This document shows positions 10,123-20,921 of a stretch of DNA of 64,000 nt, one piece after another. The stretch is from Cardamine occulta (lineage: Eukaryota > Streptophyta > Magnoliopsida > Brassicales > Brassicaceae). The translations under genes and the position numbers were made by a program. Under the pieces are notes generated by a model that was given only the letters and a program-made list of their open reading frames with translations, searched no databases and was not told the DNA's origin. The stretch lies in contig CM051389.1 of the NCBI GenBank assembly GCA_028015245.1, positions 1,890,814 through 1,954,813 of the forward strand. Reading direction: 5' to 3'. Positions within the stretch are counted from its first letter, which is position 1. Every line of letters begins with the position of its first letter.

Positions 10123-11312
10123 GAAAAGACAAAACAGTATTACAATTTGGACTATTTTAATGATCTGAATGAGCCCAATAAGATAATAACTATGTCAGGC
10201 CTCTCAGATTCTCGTGGCCCTAACGAGCAAAAACTATAAGGAGGTACATAACACATTTCTTTTAAAAGATCTTGCCCACCCATTTCTTAGATTTGTATAT
10301 GTATCTTAGTCCTCAAGTTTTTGAACAACTTAGGTAAAATATTAGGAAAAGAAAAAGGGAAATTTGGTGCGACGTTTTGGCTTTAGTTGCTAAGATATTG
10401 CTTCAGAGCATTCTTTACAGTTAAATCATAAGTATGACTGAATGAGTACTAAACATAGAAAGAAGAAGTCAAGGTTCATAGATACAATGCATATATATGA
10501 ACAACACATGCAAGAGGCATTGGTGGAAAAGGACACAACTTGTTAAGCAAGAGAGCAAGGGAAGAACAAAAAAGTTTCTTTCTTTTTTTGCTATGCGATG
10601 GGCTTAAAGTAAATTTGATTTAGGGTTCTTGGTTTCCTTGATCAAAATCCTCAAAATCTTTTTGTATTTCCAGCAGACTAATATGTAAAAGACCCTGTTG
10701 ACTTGATGACCAAGGAATCTAGTGGATTTATTGACTTGGAGTCTTAGAGCCGTGACAGAAACTTCTTTCATCATCAGAGTGCCAAAATCAGAACAAAATC
10801 ACATCAACATCAAGTTATCAACAATAAACAAGTTAAATTACGAGTTTCAACTAAACTCGTCAAAAAAAAATCCATTGACACACTGAAATTGAAAGTGCAG
10901 GAACCGAGTTATTCTACTATAGAGAAAGGAGCATGTAAATCTCAAGAATATTGATATTCACATTCAGCTCAAATCGTGCTTTCATAGTAGTAGTTAGTTA
11001 ATAGTTATCTTATGCTTTTTGTTTTCTCATTTACAGATCATTGTTTTGGCTTTAGTTGCTAAGAGATCATTGTTTCAGAGCGGTCTTAACAATTAGAACT
11101 TAAGTACTTATAAACAGAGAGTGAAGAAATATGAACAAGGTTCATGGATATTGGATGGAAGGTGGAATATGAACTAAAGAAAATGAATAGGGGCACATAT
11201 ATACATACGCGGCCAAAATAATGAGATTAACATGTGAAAAAAAGTTTTAAAAATGGAGAAAAATTAGAATAACCAAAACAAAACCAAGGAATATCCAACA
11301 AGAGAAGCCAAA
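10123..11312. other. Spacer in the F-box/U6 cluster
   Basis: No gene is supported. 10285-10460 is a duplicate of 17606-17815 (TTGTATATGTATCTTA and the following phrase). The rest is AT-rich 3' flank of F-box copy 2. Confidence 0.5.
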
Positions 11313-12565
11313 CTATTTAGCGATGTTGTACCTCAACCACTTCATATCTTCTATGTGGTTTATAAAAGTGTAAATCATTTGACCTCTAACGGGTCCAATT
11401 CCTTGGATCTCAACTCTTTTGATAGTATTCGTCTCCACGTTGTAGAAGAAAATGTAGAAATGATCAGATAAATCAATCGGAGAAAACACAAATTCACCAT
11501 TACTAGTCATCCCAATGATGTTCAACCTTGTATGATATGCAACTAGATTGTTCCACGAAGGCAATATGTAGCTCATCTTCAACCATTTATGTTCCTTAAC
11601 ACCATCTAGAACCCATAACTCAAGACTTGTAGTTGTTCCGCTGAAAAAAACATTAGAGTCTTTACGAATTACACCTAATTTACCACCGTAATTTATCAAA
11701 ACTGAGCACGACGTTACATTCTTGTCCAAAGCTTTGTCAATAAATGTGAACTTCTCTGACATAACATCAAAGCAAACTATGATATAAGGTAATGAAAACC
11801 TAAGTAGTGGTTTCCTCTTGTTCTGACGCGCTATATAATACAAGACTCCATTGATACAAATCCCAGCATCACTTATCGGGTAATGGGCGGGTAGGGAACA
11901 TTCAATCTTTCTTCATGACATTTCTTCCGTTCTTAATGTCAGAACTTGATATTCCTCACATTTGCAAAGATTACGATAAAGTGACATGCACAATACCTTG
12001 GATTGTCTGTTGACTGGATCATACCCTAAATAGGTTTTCACACTAAGACTCTTTGTTTTCAGTTTGGGTAATGTCATGGACTCTCCTATGCTAGGGTTAT
12101 AAACCACCACCTCTAATTTTAAATCACTACATCCACTTTTTTGCAACAGAACGTTGCTATAGAGCAAGCCATGGACAGGGGAGTTAATATGAAAGAAACC
12201 TGCTCTAGTGGGGAAACGTATGTGATCATCGACGGCTAAAAGAGGTAAGTTCTCGTCTGCTTTTATAGGCTGAGGGGACGAGAAGAAGCGCCACCACTTA
12301 TATGAATTACAGTGAAAGGCGAACAAGAGACGCGGACGAGCTGAAGATCTTTTCAAGATCAAATTATTGAAATCTGGACGGCTAAGAATGGAAGACCAGA
12401 GCTTTGATACACAACGACACTTGGCTATTGTTATGTGTTGTAATCTCGAGAATATATCAAAAAGAGATCAATTGGTATCAGCTCTGAAATATCAAGTGTT
12501 GTTGAAAAAAATTGATGACTCTGGCGATTCTCCTCCTCGGAGACGTGCTTCTGCCGTTTTCTCAT
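11313..12565 (-). pseudogene. F-box gene 2 (frameshift plus nonsense)
   Basis: A nearly full-length F-box gene of ~418 codons. It starts MRKRQKHVSEEE, but a T-run in the F-box has five T instead of six (near 12465), which shifts the frame after LIPIDLF. A TGA at 11913-11915 stands where copy 3 has TGG (W). The F-box-associated half downstream is open to the shared NIAK end. Two small lesions make it a pseudogene in this assembly. Confidence 0.85.
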
Positions 12566-12616
12566 GAGTACGTGTTAAAACCCTAGATTTGCCCTCTAAA
12601 CTAACTATTTTTTTTC

Positions 12617-12651
<35 letters not shown>

Positions 12652-13189
12652 ATAATGTTACTTAACATATTCCCAACCGTCGTTAAATAGTCCAATAACG
12701 ACACCGACCTTATACCACGATTTTTTTTTTTAAATAGTCAGATAGAACATTTCTTTGTAATAATTAATGTATATGTATATGTGATAAAAATGCTTGATAT
12801 GCATAATATTCGGTGTTAATTTAGTTGGGTTGATGAAGTGAGAAAAGTCTCTACTACTTGTGAATGAGAGGGGATCAAAAGAGCTAATCAGAATTCTAGA
12901 AGATTAGACAACAACCAAAATGTTATGCTTTCTGGTTAATAACCGAAATCTTTATAGACAACTTAAGATGTTCAATTTCAAGTAGAAGTAGTTCTAACTT
13001 TTAAGACATGTAAAACAGAGGAAAGAGACTAACGTATGCTTTCTGGTTTTGATGAACACAAACATTTTCTCTAAATGAAGCCTAAGGTGCATCAATTATC
13101 CAAACTTTTAACAATCTAACAGAATAAAAACACAATATATGATCAATTTACAAGTAAACAGATTCTTACTTTACTATTTCCTGGCAATC
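12566..13189. other. Spacer with (TA)n microsatellite
   Basis: Contains (TA)n at 12618-12650. The AACGACACCGACC phrase near 12698 is the unit edge and serves as an unoccupied reference for the solo LTR at 19410. No gene is seen. Confidence 0.5.
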
Positions 13190-13420
13190 CTTTCCAAATC
13201 TTTCTGCAGTAAACTTAACAAAAGTTCTAACATACTCTTCACCAGACTCGCCATATCCAACTTTGCTTCATGCATCTCCCTTAAACAACTTGTTAAGATT
13301 ATGCATTTTCTCGGTTTGCTCTGATGTCAAAACCTTTCCGTTCTGCTTCTTCTTTCTCACGGGTTCTGAGTTCACTTCAGTTCTATCAGTTTCCTCTCCA
13401 ATTCGTTGCTTCCTTCTTCC
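13190..13420 (-). pseudogene. Small lysine-rich ORF, copy in repeat unit 3
   Basis: Same unrecognised family as 9703-9933. It reads EETDRTEVNSEPVRKKKQNG and SEQTEKMHNLNKLFK, then a one-base insertion gives GDA-stop at 13268. An apparent longer frame from 13525 would translate through the U6-like RNA and is not credible as a start. Confidence 0.4.
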
Positions 13421-13429
13421 AAAGGAAAC

Positions 13430-13523
13430 AAAAAAATTTGGACCATTTCTCAATTTAAGCGTGTCATCCTTGCACATGGGCCATGCTAATCTTCTCTGTA
13501 TCGTTCCAAGTTTAGCAGGTGAC
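13430..13523 (-). ncRNA. U6-like snRNA copy 4, lacking the 5' stem-loop
   Basis: The - strand reads GTCACCTGCTAAACTTGGAA, CGATACAGAGAAGATTAGCA, TGGCCCATGTGCAAGGATGA and CACGCTTAAATTGAGAAATG, then GGTCCAAA and seven T. The ACAGAGA box, AGC triad, internal stem-loop region and terminator are present. The same 5' stem-loop deletion as in copy 3 shows the deletion predates their duplication. Confidence 0.82.
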
Positions 13524-13589
13524 AATCTAGTCTTCGACTCTAGCGATATATAAACACTCTATTTCATTACTAAGCTAAGCGATGTGGGA
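13524..13589 (-). promoter_or_regulatory. Plant U6-type Pol III promoter (USE + TATA)
   Basis: Exact USE (CGATGTGGGA on +) at 13580-13589 and TATATAAA at 13547-13554, with the same spacing as the promoter at 10057-10122. Both elements are kept although the RNA itself has drifted. Confidence 0.85.
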
Positions 13590-14391
13590 GAAAAGACAAA
13601 AATATATTTCAATTTGGACTATTTTAATGATCTGAATGAGCCCAATAAGATAATAACTACGTCAGGCCTCTCAGATTCTCGTGTCCCTAACGAGCAAAAA
13701 CTATAAGGAGGTACATTGTTCTTCACCTTCATCTCAAATCATCATTATATTAGTACTAGTTAGTTTATCGTATGCTGCTTATGTTTCTCTCTTTCTTCTT
13801 CATAAAGCTCTTCCTTATTCTGCTAATTAAGATTACAAGTCATGGATCATACCCACACACTCTTTCAGATCACGAGCTTTGTATTTTGTGTTTTTTCTTC
13901 TAACATTACATTCAACACTTGAGATTTTATAGTGTCTTATATATAAAGTGGTGTATATAGAATTAGAAATGTGTTGCTTGCAGTGCTTCCTAATTCATCA
14001 GAATGAGAGCACATAGGAAGTCTTAGACACATTCGGTTTGGGCTGGTAGCGATGGGCTTAGTGGGAGTTTCTCTGTTCGAGAATTGAAAGACTGTCATCG
14101 GCAAGAGCTGAGACGCTGGTGGATTGTTGTAACTTGTAATGGAAGCAAGATGAAATTTTATGCGGCCAAAATAATGAGATTAACTTGTGAAGAAAAGTTT
14201 AAACAGTTGAAGAAAACATATAATAACCAAAACAAAACCAAGGAATATCCAACAAGATAAGGTCGACTCATCAAAAATACAATCAAATTTAAGAAAACAA
14301 TTGCAGAAAAATAAAATAAACCAGTGGAACAGAAAGATAGAAGCACTCAAGAAGAGCTTGTGAGACACAAAGAACAAGACAAGAAGCTAAA
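13590..14391. other. Spacer and 3' flank of F-box gene 3
   Basis: 13620-13790 repeats sequence found at 10142-10250 and 8895-8990. No gene is supported. Confidence 0.5.
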
Positions 14392-15654
14392 CTATTTAGC
14401 GATGTTGTATCTCAACCATCTCATATCTTCTATGTGGTCTATAAAACTGTAAATCCTTTGACCCGAACCCGATCTAACGGGTCCAATTCCTTGGATCTCA
14501 ACTCTTTTGATAGTATTCGTGTCCACATCGTAGAAGAAAATGTAGAAAAGATCAGATAAAACCATCGGAGAAAACACAAATTCACCATTACTAGTCATCC
14601 CGATAATGCTCAACCTTGTATGATCTGCAACTAGATTCTTCCACAAAGGCGGCAATATGTAGATCATCTTCAACCATTTATGTTCCTTAACACCATCTAG
14701 AACCCACAACTCAAGACTTGTAGTTGTTCCCCTGAAAAACCCATTATGATCTTGACGAATTACACCTAATTTACCAGCATAATTTATCAAAACTAAGCAC
14801 GACGTTACATTCTTGTTCAAAGCTTGGTCGATAAATGTGAACTTCTCGGAAATAACATCAAAGCAAACTATCATATAACGTCTTGAAAACCTAATCCTCC
14901 TGCTCTGACCCGCTAGATAATACAAGACTCCATTGATACTAATCCCTTTATCACTTATCGGAATATGGGCCGGTAGGGAACATTCAATCTTTCTCCACGG
15001 CATGAGTTCTTCAGTTCTTAATGTCAGAACTTGATGCTTCTCAACTTTCTTAAGATTAAGACAAACTAACATACATTATACCTTGGATTGTCTGTTGACT
15101 GGATCATACCCTAAATAGGTTCTCACACCAAGCCTCTTTGTTTTTTTCACTTTGAGTAATGTCATGGACTCTCCAGTGCTAGGGTTATAAACCATCACCT
15201 TCAAATTTAAATCATTACATCCACTTTTTTGCAATAGAACATCACTAAAGAGCAAGCCATGGAAAGGGGGATTAAAATGATAGAAACCTCTTCTAGTGGG
15301 GAAACGTATGCCATCATCGACGGCCAAAAGAGGTAAGTTCTTGTCTGGTTTTATAGGCTGAGGTGACGAGAAGAATAACCACGACTTACATGAATAAGAG
15401 AAAAAGGTGAACAAGAGACGCGGATGAGCCGAAGATCTTTTCAAGATCAAATCAATGAAATCTGGACGGCTACTAATGGAATACCAGAGCTTTGACACGC
15501 AACGACACTTGGCTATGGTTTTGCACGGTAATCTCGAGAATATATCAAAAAAGAGATCAATTGGTATCAGCTCTGAAATATTAAGTGATGTTGAAGAAGA
15601 TTGATGACTGTGGCGACTCACCTCTTCGGAGACGTGCTTCTTCCGTTTTCTCAT
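14392..15654 (-). pseudogene. F-box gene 3, full length with a single in-frame stop
   Basis: A 420-codon single-exon frame from MRKRKKHVSEEV to NIAK. The F-box is at residues ~30-70 (ELIPIDLFFDIFSRLPCKTI). The F-box-associated part includes FPTRRGF, MVYNPSTGESMTL, YMIVCFDVISEKFTF, TSLELWVLDG and NGEFVFSP. The only lesion is TAA at 15076-15078, where the paralogues have TTG. It would act in an SCF ubiquitin ligase as a substrate receptor. As it stands, the product is cut to 192 aa, keeping the F-box but losing most of the target-binding part. It may be a young pseudogene or a sequencing-level difference. Confidence 0.8.
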
Positions 15655-16258
15655 GGCGGGTATAGTACGTGTTAAAACCCTAGTTTTGCCCTATAAACAA
15701 ACTATTATTTTTCTAGTTATATATATATATATATATCCAATAACGACACCGAGACACCGAGTCACCGACCTTCTTCCACGATTTTTTTCAATTTTCAACT
15801 TTTAAAAAAAAATAATACCCAAACATAAAATTAATCTTTGTAAGAATTAATGTACATATGATTAAATTTTACCAATGATTTGATTAAATTGATATAATTT
15901 TTTCATTTAATTGGGTTATATGTGATTATGCTTGATATGTTTAACATTCGATGTTAATTAAGTTGGGTTGATGAAATGATAAAAGTCTCTACTAATAGTT
16001 AAAGAGAAGAGATCAAAAGAGCCAATCAGATTTCCAGAAGATGAGACAACAACCAAAAAAACACATGTGAGAGAGTAAAAAAAAAAAACATCTCAGAAGT
16101 CAATAACTTGAGGTTTAAGATATTTTAATCAGTGAAAAATTTGCCAGCAAAGAATCTACGCTTAAATTATTTTAAATAATAACCAAAATCTTTAAAGAGA
16201 ACTTAAGAACTTAAATTTAAATCTTCTTGTGCAACTCGGTGGCTTTACTATTCGGTTC
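15655..16258. other. Spacer in the F-box/U6 cluster
   Basis: No gene. (TA)n near 15718. The CACCGAGACACCGAG expansion near 15748 lies at the same edge where the solo LTR sits in unit 4. Confidence 0.5.
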
Positions 16259-16418
16259 TTACTTTGCTATTTCCTGGTAATTCTTTCCAAATCTTTCCGC
16301 AGTAAACTTTACAAAAGTTCTAACATACTCTTCACCAAGACTCCCCATATCCAACTTTGCCTCATCTCCCTTAAACAACTTATTGAGATTATGCCTTTTC
16401 TCGGTTTGCTCTAATGTA
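16259..16418 (-). pseudogene. Small lysine-rich ORF, copy in repeat unit 4, cut by a copia element
   Basis: Reads LEQTEKRHNLNKLFKGDEAK, LDMGSLGEEYVRTFVKFTAE, RFGKNYQEIAK and a stop at 16259. This is the best C-terminus of the family. The upstream part is replaced at 16418 by an LTR end (TGTATAAAG on +). Function unknown. Confidence 0.4.
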
Positions 16419-16633
16419 TAAAGAGAGAACGGAAGCTCTAGAAATCGTTGATCTGTTAACATGAGAAATCCCTACAATATATAGCAAGCTATCTATCCAA
16501 TATCTAGGAAGATCATCCCCCAATCTATACAACAACTTTGACTATGTTATATGACTAAATATTGTGGAATATGTTGTAGATCCGGTTCACCACTAACCGG
16601 TCTCATACTGACTCCTGAACCAACTACAATACA
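16418..16633 (-). repeat. Copia 3' LTR (candidate)
   Basis: On the - strand a ~215-bp stretch runs from TGTATTGTAGTTGG to TTTATACA (TG..CA). Immediately upstream is a purine tract (16635-16661) of GAGGGGAGGGG and a long G run, fitting a polypurine tract. The inner boundary follows the end of the copia RNase H frame. There is no second LTR in the window. Confidence 0.65.
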
Positions 16634-17595
16634 CCCCCCCCCCCCTCCCCTCCCCTCTCAAGCTGGAGCATACAGGTTTTTTATGCCCAGCTTGGATTGG
16701 AAGTAAGCGAAACCATCAGGTCCTATGGGTTTGGTTAATATGCCCGCAAGCTGTGATCTTGTATCTAGCTGTGATCTTGTATCTACATGATGTAAGTGAA
16801 TATTACGAGTGACTACCTCATCTCGTACACTGTGGCAATCGAGCTCAATGTGTTTCGTCCTCTCGTGAAACACTGGATTAGTGGCTATGTAGATGGCAGA
16901 TTTACTGTCACACATTACTTTCATTGGTTGAACATGAGTGACACCCAAGTAAACAACATTCTTTTCAACCAGATTAGTTCTTGTACTAATGAGGCAAGGA
17001 CACGATACTCTGCCTCGGCTGAGGACCTACTCTCAGTCTTTTGTTTTCTTGTTTTACAAGACACAGCGGAACCACCAAGTTGAACAAAATATCTAGTTAC
17101 TGAGCAACGAGTAAGACGACAACTGCCCTAGTCCGAGTCACACCAACCCTTGATCTGAAAATCTCCATCAGCTTTTAACAAAATGCCTTGACCAGGGTCT
17201 CCTTTCAAATATCTTACCACACGAAGGGCAGTCTCCCAGTGTTCAGTGCGCAGTCGTTGCATGAATTGAGCCAAGACATGTGTTGAGTAGGCCAAATCCG
17301 ATCTTGTAACACCTAGATAAATCAACCAGCCTAATAAGCGTCAATACGGTTTAGGATCAGCCAGCAAAGGTGAGGTTGAGAGTGCCATTATTCTGTTCAA
17401 GGGGGGGATGTGACTGGTTTTGCACCAAGCAAACATGTTTCAACAATAATATCCAAGGCATATTTCCTTTGAAATAGATAGAATTCAGAATTGTTTCTAG
17501 CAACTTCAATCCCGAGAAAGAACTTCAATGATTCTAGATTTTTCATATGAAAACAGGAGGACAAGTAGCCCTTGAAATTTTCTGTAGCACGATTA
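16634..17595 (-). mobile_element. Ty1/copia polyprotein 3' fragment (RT-RNase H)
   Basis: The - strand carries the C-terminal reverse transcriptase region (LESLKFFLGIEVARNN near 17530, YLGVTRSDLAYSTHVLAQFM near 17300) and RNase H (CDSKSAIYIATNPVFHERTK near 16900, ending LGIKNLYAPA). It is interrupted by a stop near 17339 and frame changes. A small tandem duplication (AGCTGTGATCTTGTATCT twice, ~16750-16790) adds a repeated DTRSQL. The 5' two thirds, including integrase and gag, are missing. Confidence 0.85.
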
Positions 17596-18083
17596 CTGTT
17601 ACCCGCTATTATCTTAGAGTTGTATATGTATCTTAATCCTCAAAGTTTTTGAACAACTTAGGTAAAAATATTAGGAAAAGAAGAAGGGAAAATTGCAGAA
17701 ATTTGGTGTGACGTTTTGGCTTTAGTTGCTAAGATAGTGTTTCAGAGCATTCTTTACACTTAGATCATAAGTATGACTGTATGAGTACTAAACACAGAGG
17801 GAAGAAGTCAAGGTTCATGAATTCTGGATTGAAGCCAGAACCTAGAGGATATTAGTTGAAATATTTCAACTAACAAGATTCGGATGATCAAACAAAAACG
17901 AGAAATATGACAATAACACAAAACTAGAGGATTAAAAAAATGCAAATAAAAAATAAAAAATAGAGAATAGTAGCCTTAATATTTTTCTAGTAAACGAAAT
18001 TTAACACAATTTGATAAGCGAAGGAATTACAAAACCACATTCTTGCAAGACCGTAATTAAGCGACGAAGATCTTATATGAGTC
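17596..18083. other. Spacer and 3' flank of F-box gene 4
   Basis: 17606-17815 duplicates 10285-10460. No gene is seen. Confidence 0.5.
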
Positions 18084-19298
18084 CTAAGCACTCATCCACC
18101 TCATATGTTCTATGTGGTTTATAAAAGTATAAATCTTTTGACCACTAACGGGTCCAATTCCTTGGATTCTAACTCTTTTGACAGTATTCGTCTTCACATT
18201 GCAGAAGAAAATATAGAAAGGATCAGATAAAACAATTGGAGAAAACACAGCTTCACCATTACTAGCTAGTCATCCCGACAATGTTCAACTTTGTATCTCC
18301 AACTATGTTCTTCCACAAATACGGCAACTGGTAGATTTTTCTCAACCATTTATTTCCTTTAACATCATTTAGAACCCACAACTCAAGACTTGTAGTTGCT
18401 CCACTGAAAAAGCCATCACAATCTTGACGAAGTACACCTATTTTACTATTGTAATTTATCAGAGTTGCACACCACTTTACTTCGCTGTCCGGACCATGGT
18501 CAATAAATGTGAACTTCTCAGACATAACATCAAAGCAAATTACGGTATAAGGTTTCGGAACCTTAGGCTTTGGAAACCTGTTATTTGGATCCGCTAAATA
18601 GTACAAAACTCCATTAATACAAATCCCGGTATCCGATGGGAGATAAGGTATTCAATCTTTCTCCACGACGTTTTCCAGTTCCTAATGTCAGAAGTTGATA
18701 CTCCTTAGCTTTACAAGGCTTTCTTGAAAGTGATATGTATAATACCTTGACTTGTTTGTTGATTGGATCAAACCCTAAATGGATTAATCTCACATTATCC
18801 CTCATTGTTCTAAATTGGGGTAATGTTATAGACTGTCCTGTGCTAGGGTTATAAACCATCGACTTTAAATCATTATATCCATGTTGGAGCCATATACCTT
18901 TAGTACAAAGCAAACCACCGACAGGTGCATTGATCATACAAGAACCTGTTCTAGTGGGGAAACACATCCGATAATCGACGGCTATAAGAGAAAAGTTCTT
19001 GTCTGGATTTTTAGGCTGAGGGGACGAGAAGAAGAACCACTTACCATTGAGTTCGAAGGTGAACAAGAGATGTGGAGAAGCCGAATATATTCTCAGTAAC
19101 AAATGAATGAAATCTGATCAACGGCTGAGAATGGAAGACCAATGCTTCGAAACGCAAGGAAGCCTGGCTAAAGTTTTCACCGATGATCTTGAGAATATCT
19201 CAAATTGGTATCAGCGTTGAATAAACAACAAGTGATGTCGAAGAAGATCGAGTTTGGCCATTCTCCTTCTTGGAGACGTACTTTTGCCGTTTTCTCAT
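18084..19298 (-). pseudogene. F-box gene 4 (heavily damaged)
   Basis: Start MRKRQKYVSKKENG is recognisable. The F-box itself has lost bases after TLIPI and stops at once. The associated domain is readable from 19102 (HLLFTFELNGKWFFFSSPQP, MVYNPSTGQSITLPQF) to a frameshift near 18640, then from 18606 (YTVICFDVMSEKFTFIDHG). A four-base duplication (CTAG) near 18264 shifts the frame again. It is the most diverged of the four copies. Confidence 0.85.
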
Positions 19299-19409
19299 GG
19301 CGTAGACAAACTCTATAGCCAGAGATAAACCCTATAGGCTATATCATAGAGAAACTATGTTTGTTTCTATATATTTTTATATATTCCCAAACAGTCCAAT
19401 AACGACACC

Positions 19410-19567
19410 TATTACGGAATATACATTCCATATACTTCTATGTCGTATATATTGGAAATATTCCATTTAACTTGTAACTCTAGGTCATAATCTCTTTGTA
19501 TATATATCTGTCTTTGACCTCATATCAATAACAAAAAAACCTTCATATACGCTTAGGTTTCTTAACA
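19410..19567. mobile_element. Solo LTR (158 bp) with 5-bp target duplication
   Basis: The sequence between AACGACACC and GACCTTCTT is interrupted here but continuous at 7346 and 12698, which serve as empty sites. The insert begins TATTACGG and ends TTAACA (near-inverted ends). It is flanked by ACACC at 19405-19409 and 19568-19572. Size, ends and 5-bp duplication fit a solo LTR left by recombination between two LTRs. Confidence 0.75.
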
Positions 19568-19572
19568 ACACC

Positions 19573-20099
19573 GACCTTCTTCAACGATTTTTAGAATTTT
19601 CCTCCTTTTTTTATTTTTTTGTTGAATATTCTGATAACACAACTTTAACAAAAGAAAAAAAGAATTTATGATAACATATGCAAAATTTATCTTTGTATAA
19701 TTAAAATATTAAAATAATCATGTTATCGTTTTTATTCGAAAAAAATAACACTACCATTGTCCAAACAATAGGTAAAACAAGCAAAACAAATTAAGAAACT
19801 AAATCCTATTAAATTGAGAAAACTTCAAGACGTACATACACAATAATTACAACTATAGTCCGCAGTTTCAATGTGGACATGAACCATAGAGTTGTGGCAA
19901 TTTAATAAATTAACATATTTTGGCTAAAACATACATCTACTTTAACATATATAGTATTAGTCAGACCATCACGATTGCTTATAAACCGAAAAATAAAATA
20001 AAAGTCAAGCTCATACTTTCTCACACACGTGGCTATCACTAGCGCTGACGTGTGTTACACTTGTCAAACAAAAAGCACATTATGCCTCTTCCTTTATAC
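19573..20099. other. Upstream region of COX5C
   Basis: AT-rich with no gene. A G-box/ABRE-like CACGTGG lies at 20026-20032 and a GACGTGT at about 20047, both within 100 bp of the likely transcript start. They may be COX5C promoter elements. Confidence 0.5.
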
Positions 20100-20176
20100 T
20101 ATGTCAGATCTTTCTAGTCTCATGAGAGTCTTGAAGCTTCTCTGTTTTCCTTCAGTCTCTAGTTTTTAAGCTACAG

Positions 20177-20713
20177 GTATGTATATGCCTTATGATTCAC
20201 AAAACATTTTCCGATTATTTTCCTGGAAACTTTGTAGAAATTTTCTCGCATCATTGTCCCCTTTATCGTACCATCTTTCTTGATTTGCCTGACCATTTAT
20301 TGAATATCATTAAATGTTTCAATTGTTTGACGTTTGTGTTTTTTTAAACCTACTATATATGTCTACTATCTTAAATAAACTCACAATTTTTTAACATCTT
20401 GAACAGTTTTTTTTTTTTTAATTAGTTGTAAATATCAGTTTGCGTTTGTGTTTTGCTGAATTTTCACAATATATTTTAAGATCCAAAAAACCGAAAAGTA
20501 TCACAATTCAAAATGTCAACAAAAATATCTTTCACTAATGCAAAATTGGAGTTTGAAACTATGTGATAGTATACTACGAAAACGTAAATGTCAATACTGA
20601 AATTGATGCCATATTGTATATTTGTGTAAAAGAATATGACTTTACAAGATTTTTGTTAGAACACTTAAGAAACTTGTGAATATTGTGTTCTGATAATTAC
20701 AATATTTATTTAG
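20177..20713 (+). other. Leader intron in the COX5C 5' UTR
   Basis: A good donor (CTACAG|GTATGT) at 20176/20177 and acceptor (TTATTTAG|GG) at 20713/20714 just upstream of the ATG frame a 537-bp T-rich intron. Plant COX5C genes are known for such a 5'-UTR intron, which enhances expression. Confidence 0.7.
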
Positions 20714-20723
20714 GGAACCTAAA

Positions 20724-20921
20724 ATGGCGAATATTCCAAAGATTGGAAAGGCTGTTTCTAAAGGACCAAGCGTAGTCAAAGAGATAATATATGGAATAAC
20801 ACTAGGCCTAGCGGTTGGAGGGCTGTGGAAAATGCATCATTGGAATAACCAAAGACGAACAAAGGAGTTCTATGATTTGCTTGAGAGAGGAGAGATCAGC
20901 GTTGTCGCCGAAGATGAGTAG
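20724..20921 (+). CDS. COX5C: Cytochrome c oxidase subunit 5c
   Basis: 65 aa, full family length. The conserved core GPSVVKEIIYGITLGLAVGG and WKMHHWNNQRRTKEFYDLLE, ending ERGEISVVAEDE, identifies the nuclear-encoded complex IV subunit of the inner mitochondrial membrane. One membrane segment spans about residues 20-37, followed by a basic and acidic tail. The ATG at 20724 lies 10 bp after the leader-intron acceptor. The N-terminus (MANIPKIGKAVSK) differs from the commoner plant form. It lies head to head with F-box pseudogene 4 and convergent with the CRK42-like gene, as expected for the At5g40382 orthologue. Confidence 0.93.
   Translation: MANIPKIGKAVSKGPSVVKEIIYGITLGLAVGGLWKMHHWNNQRRTKEFYDLLERGEISVVAEDE

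Noticed and set aside
13268..13525. 85-codon frame starting inside the U6-like gene
   Set aside because: Its first third is a translation of U6 sequence through the terminator. No sensible start or promoter for mRNA.
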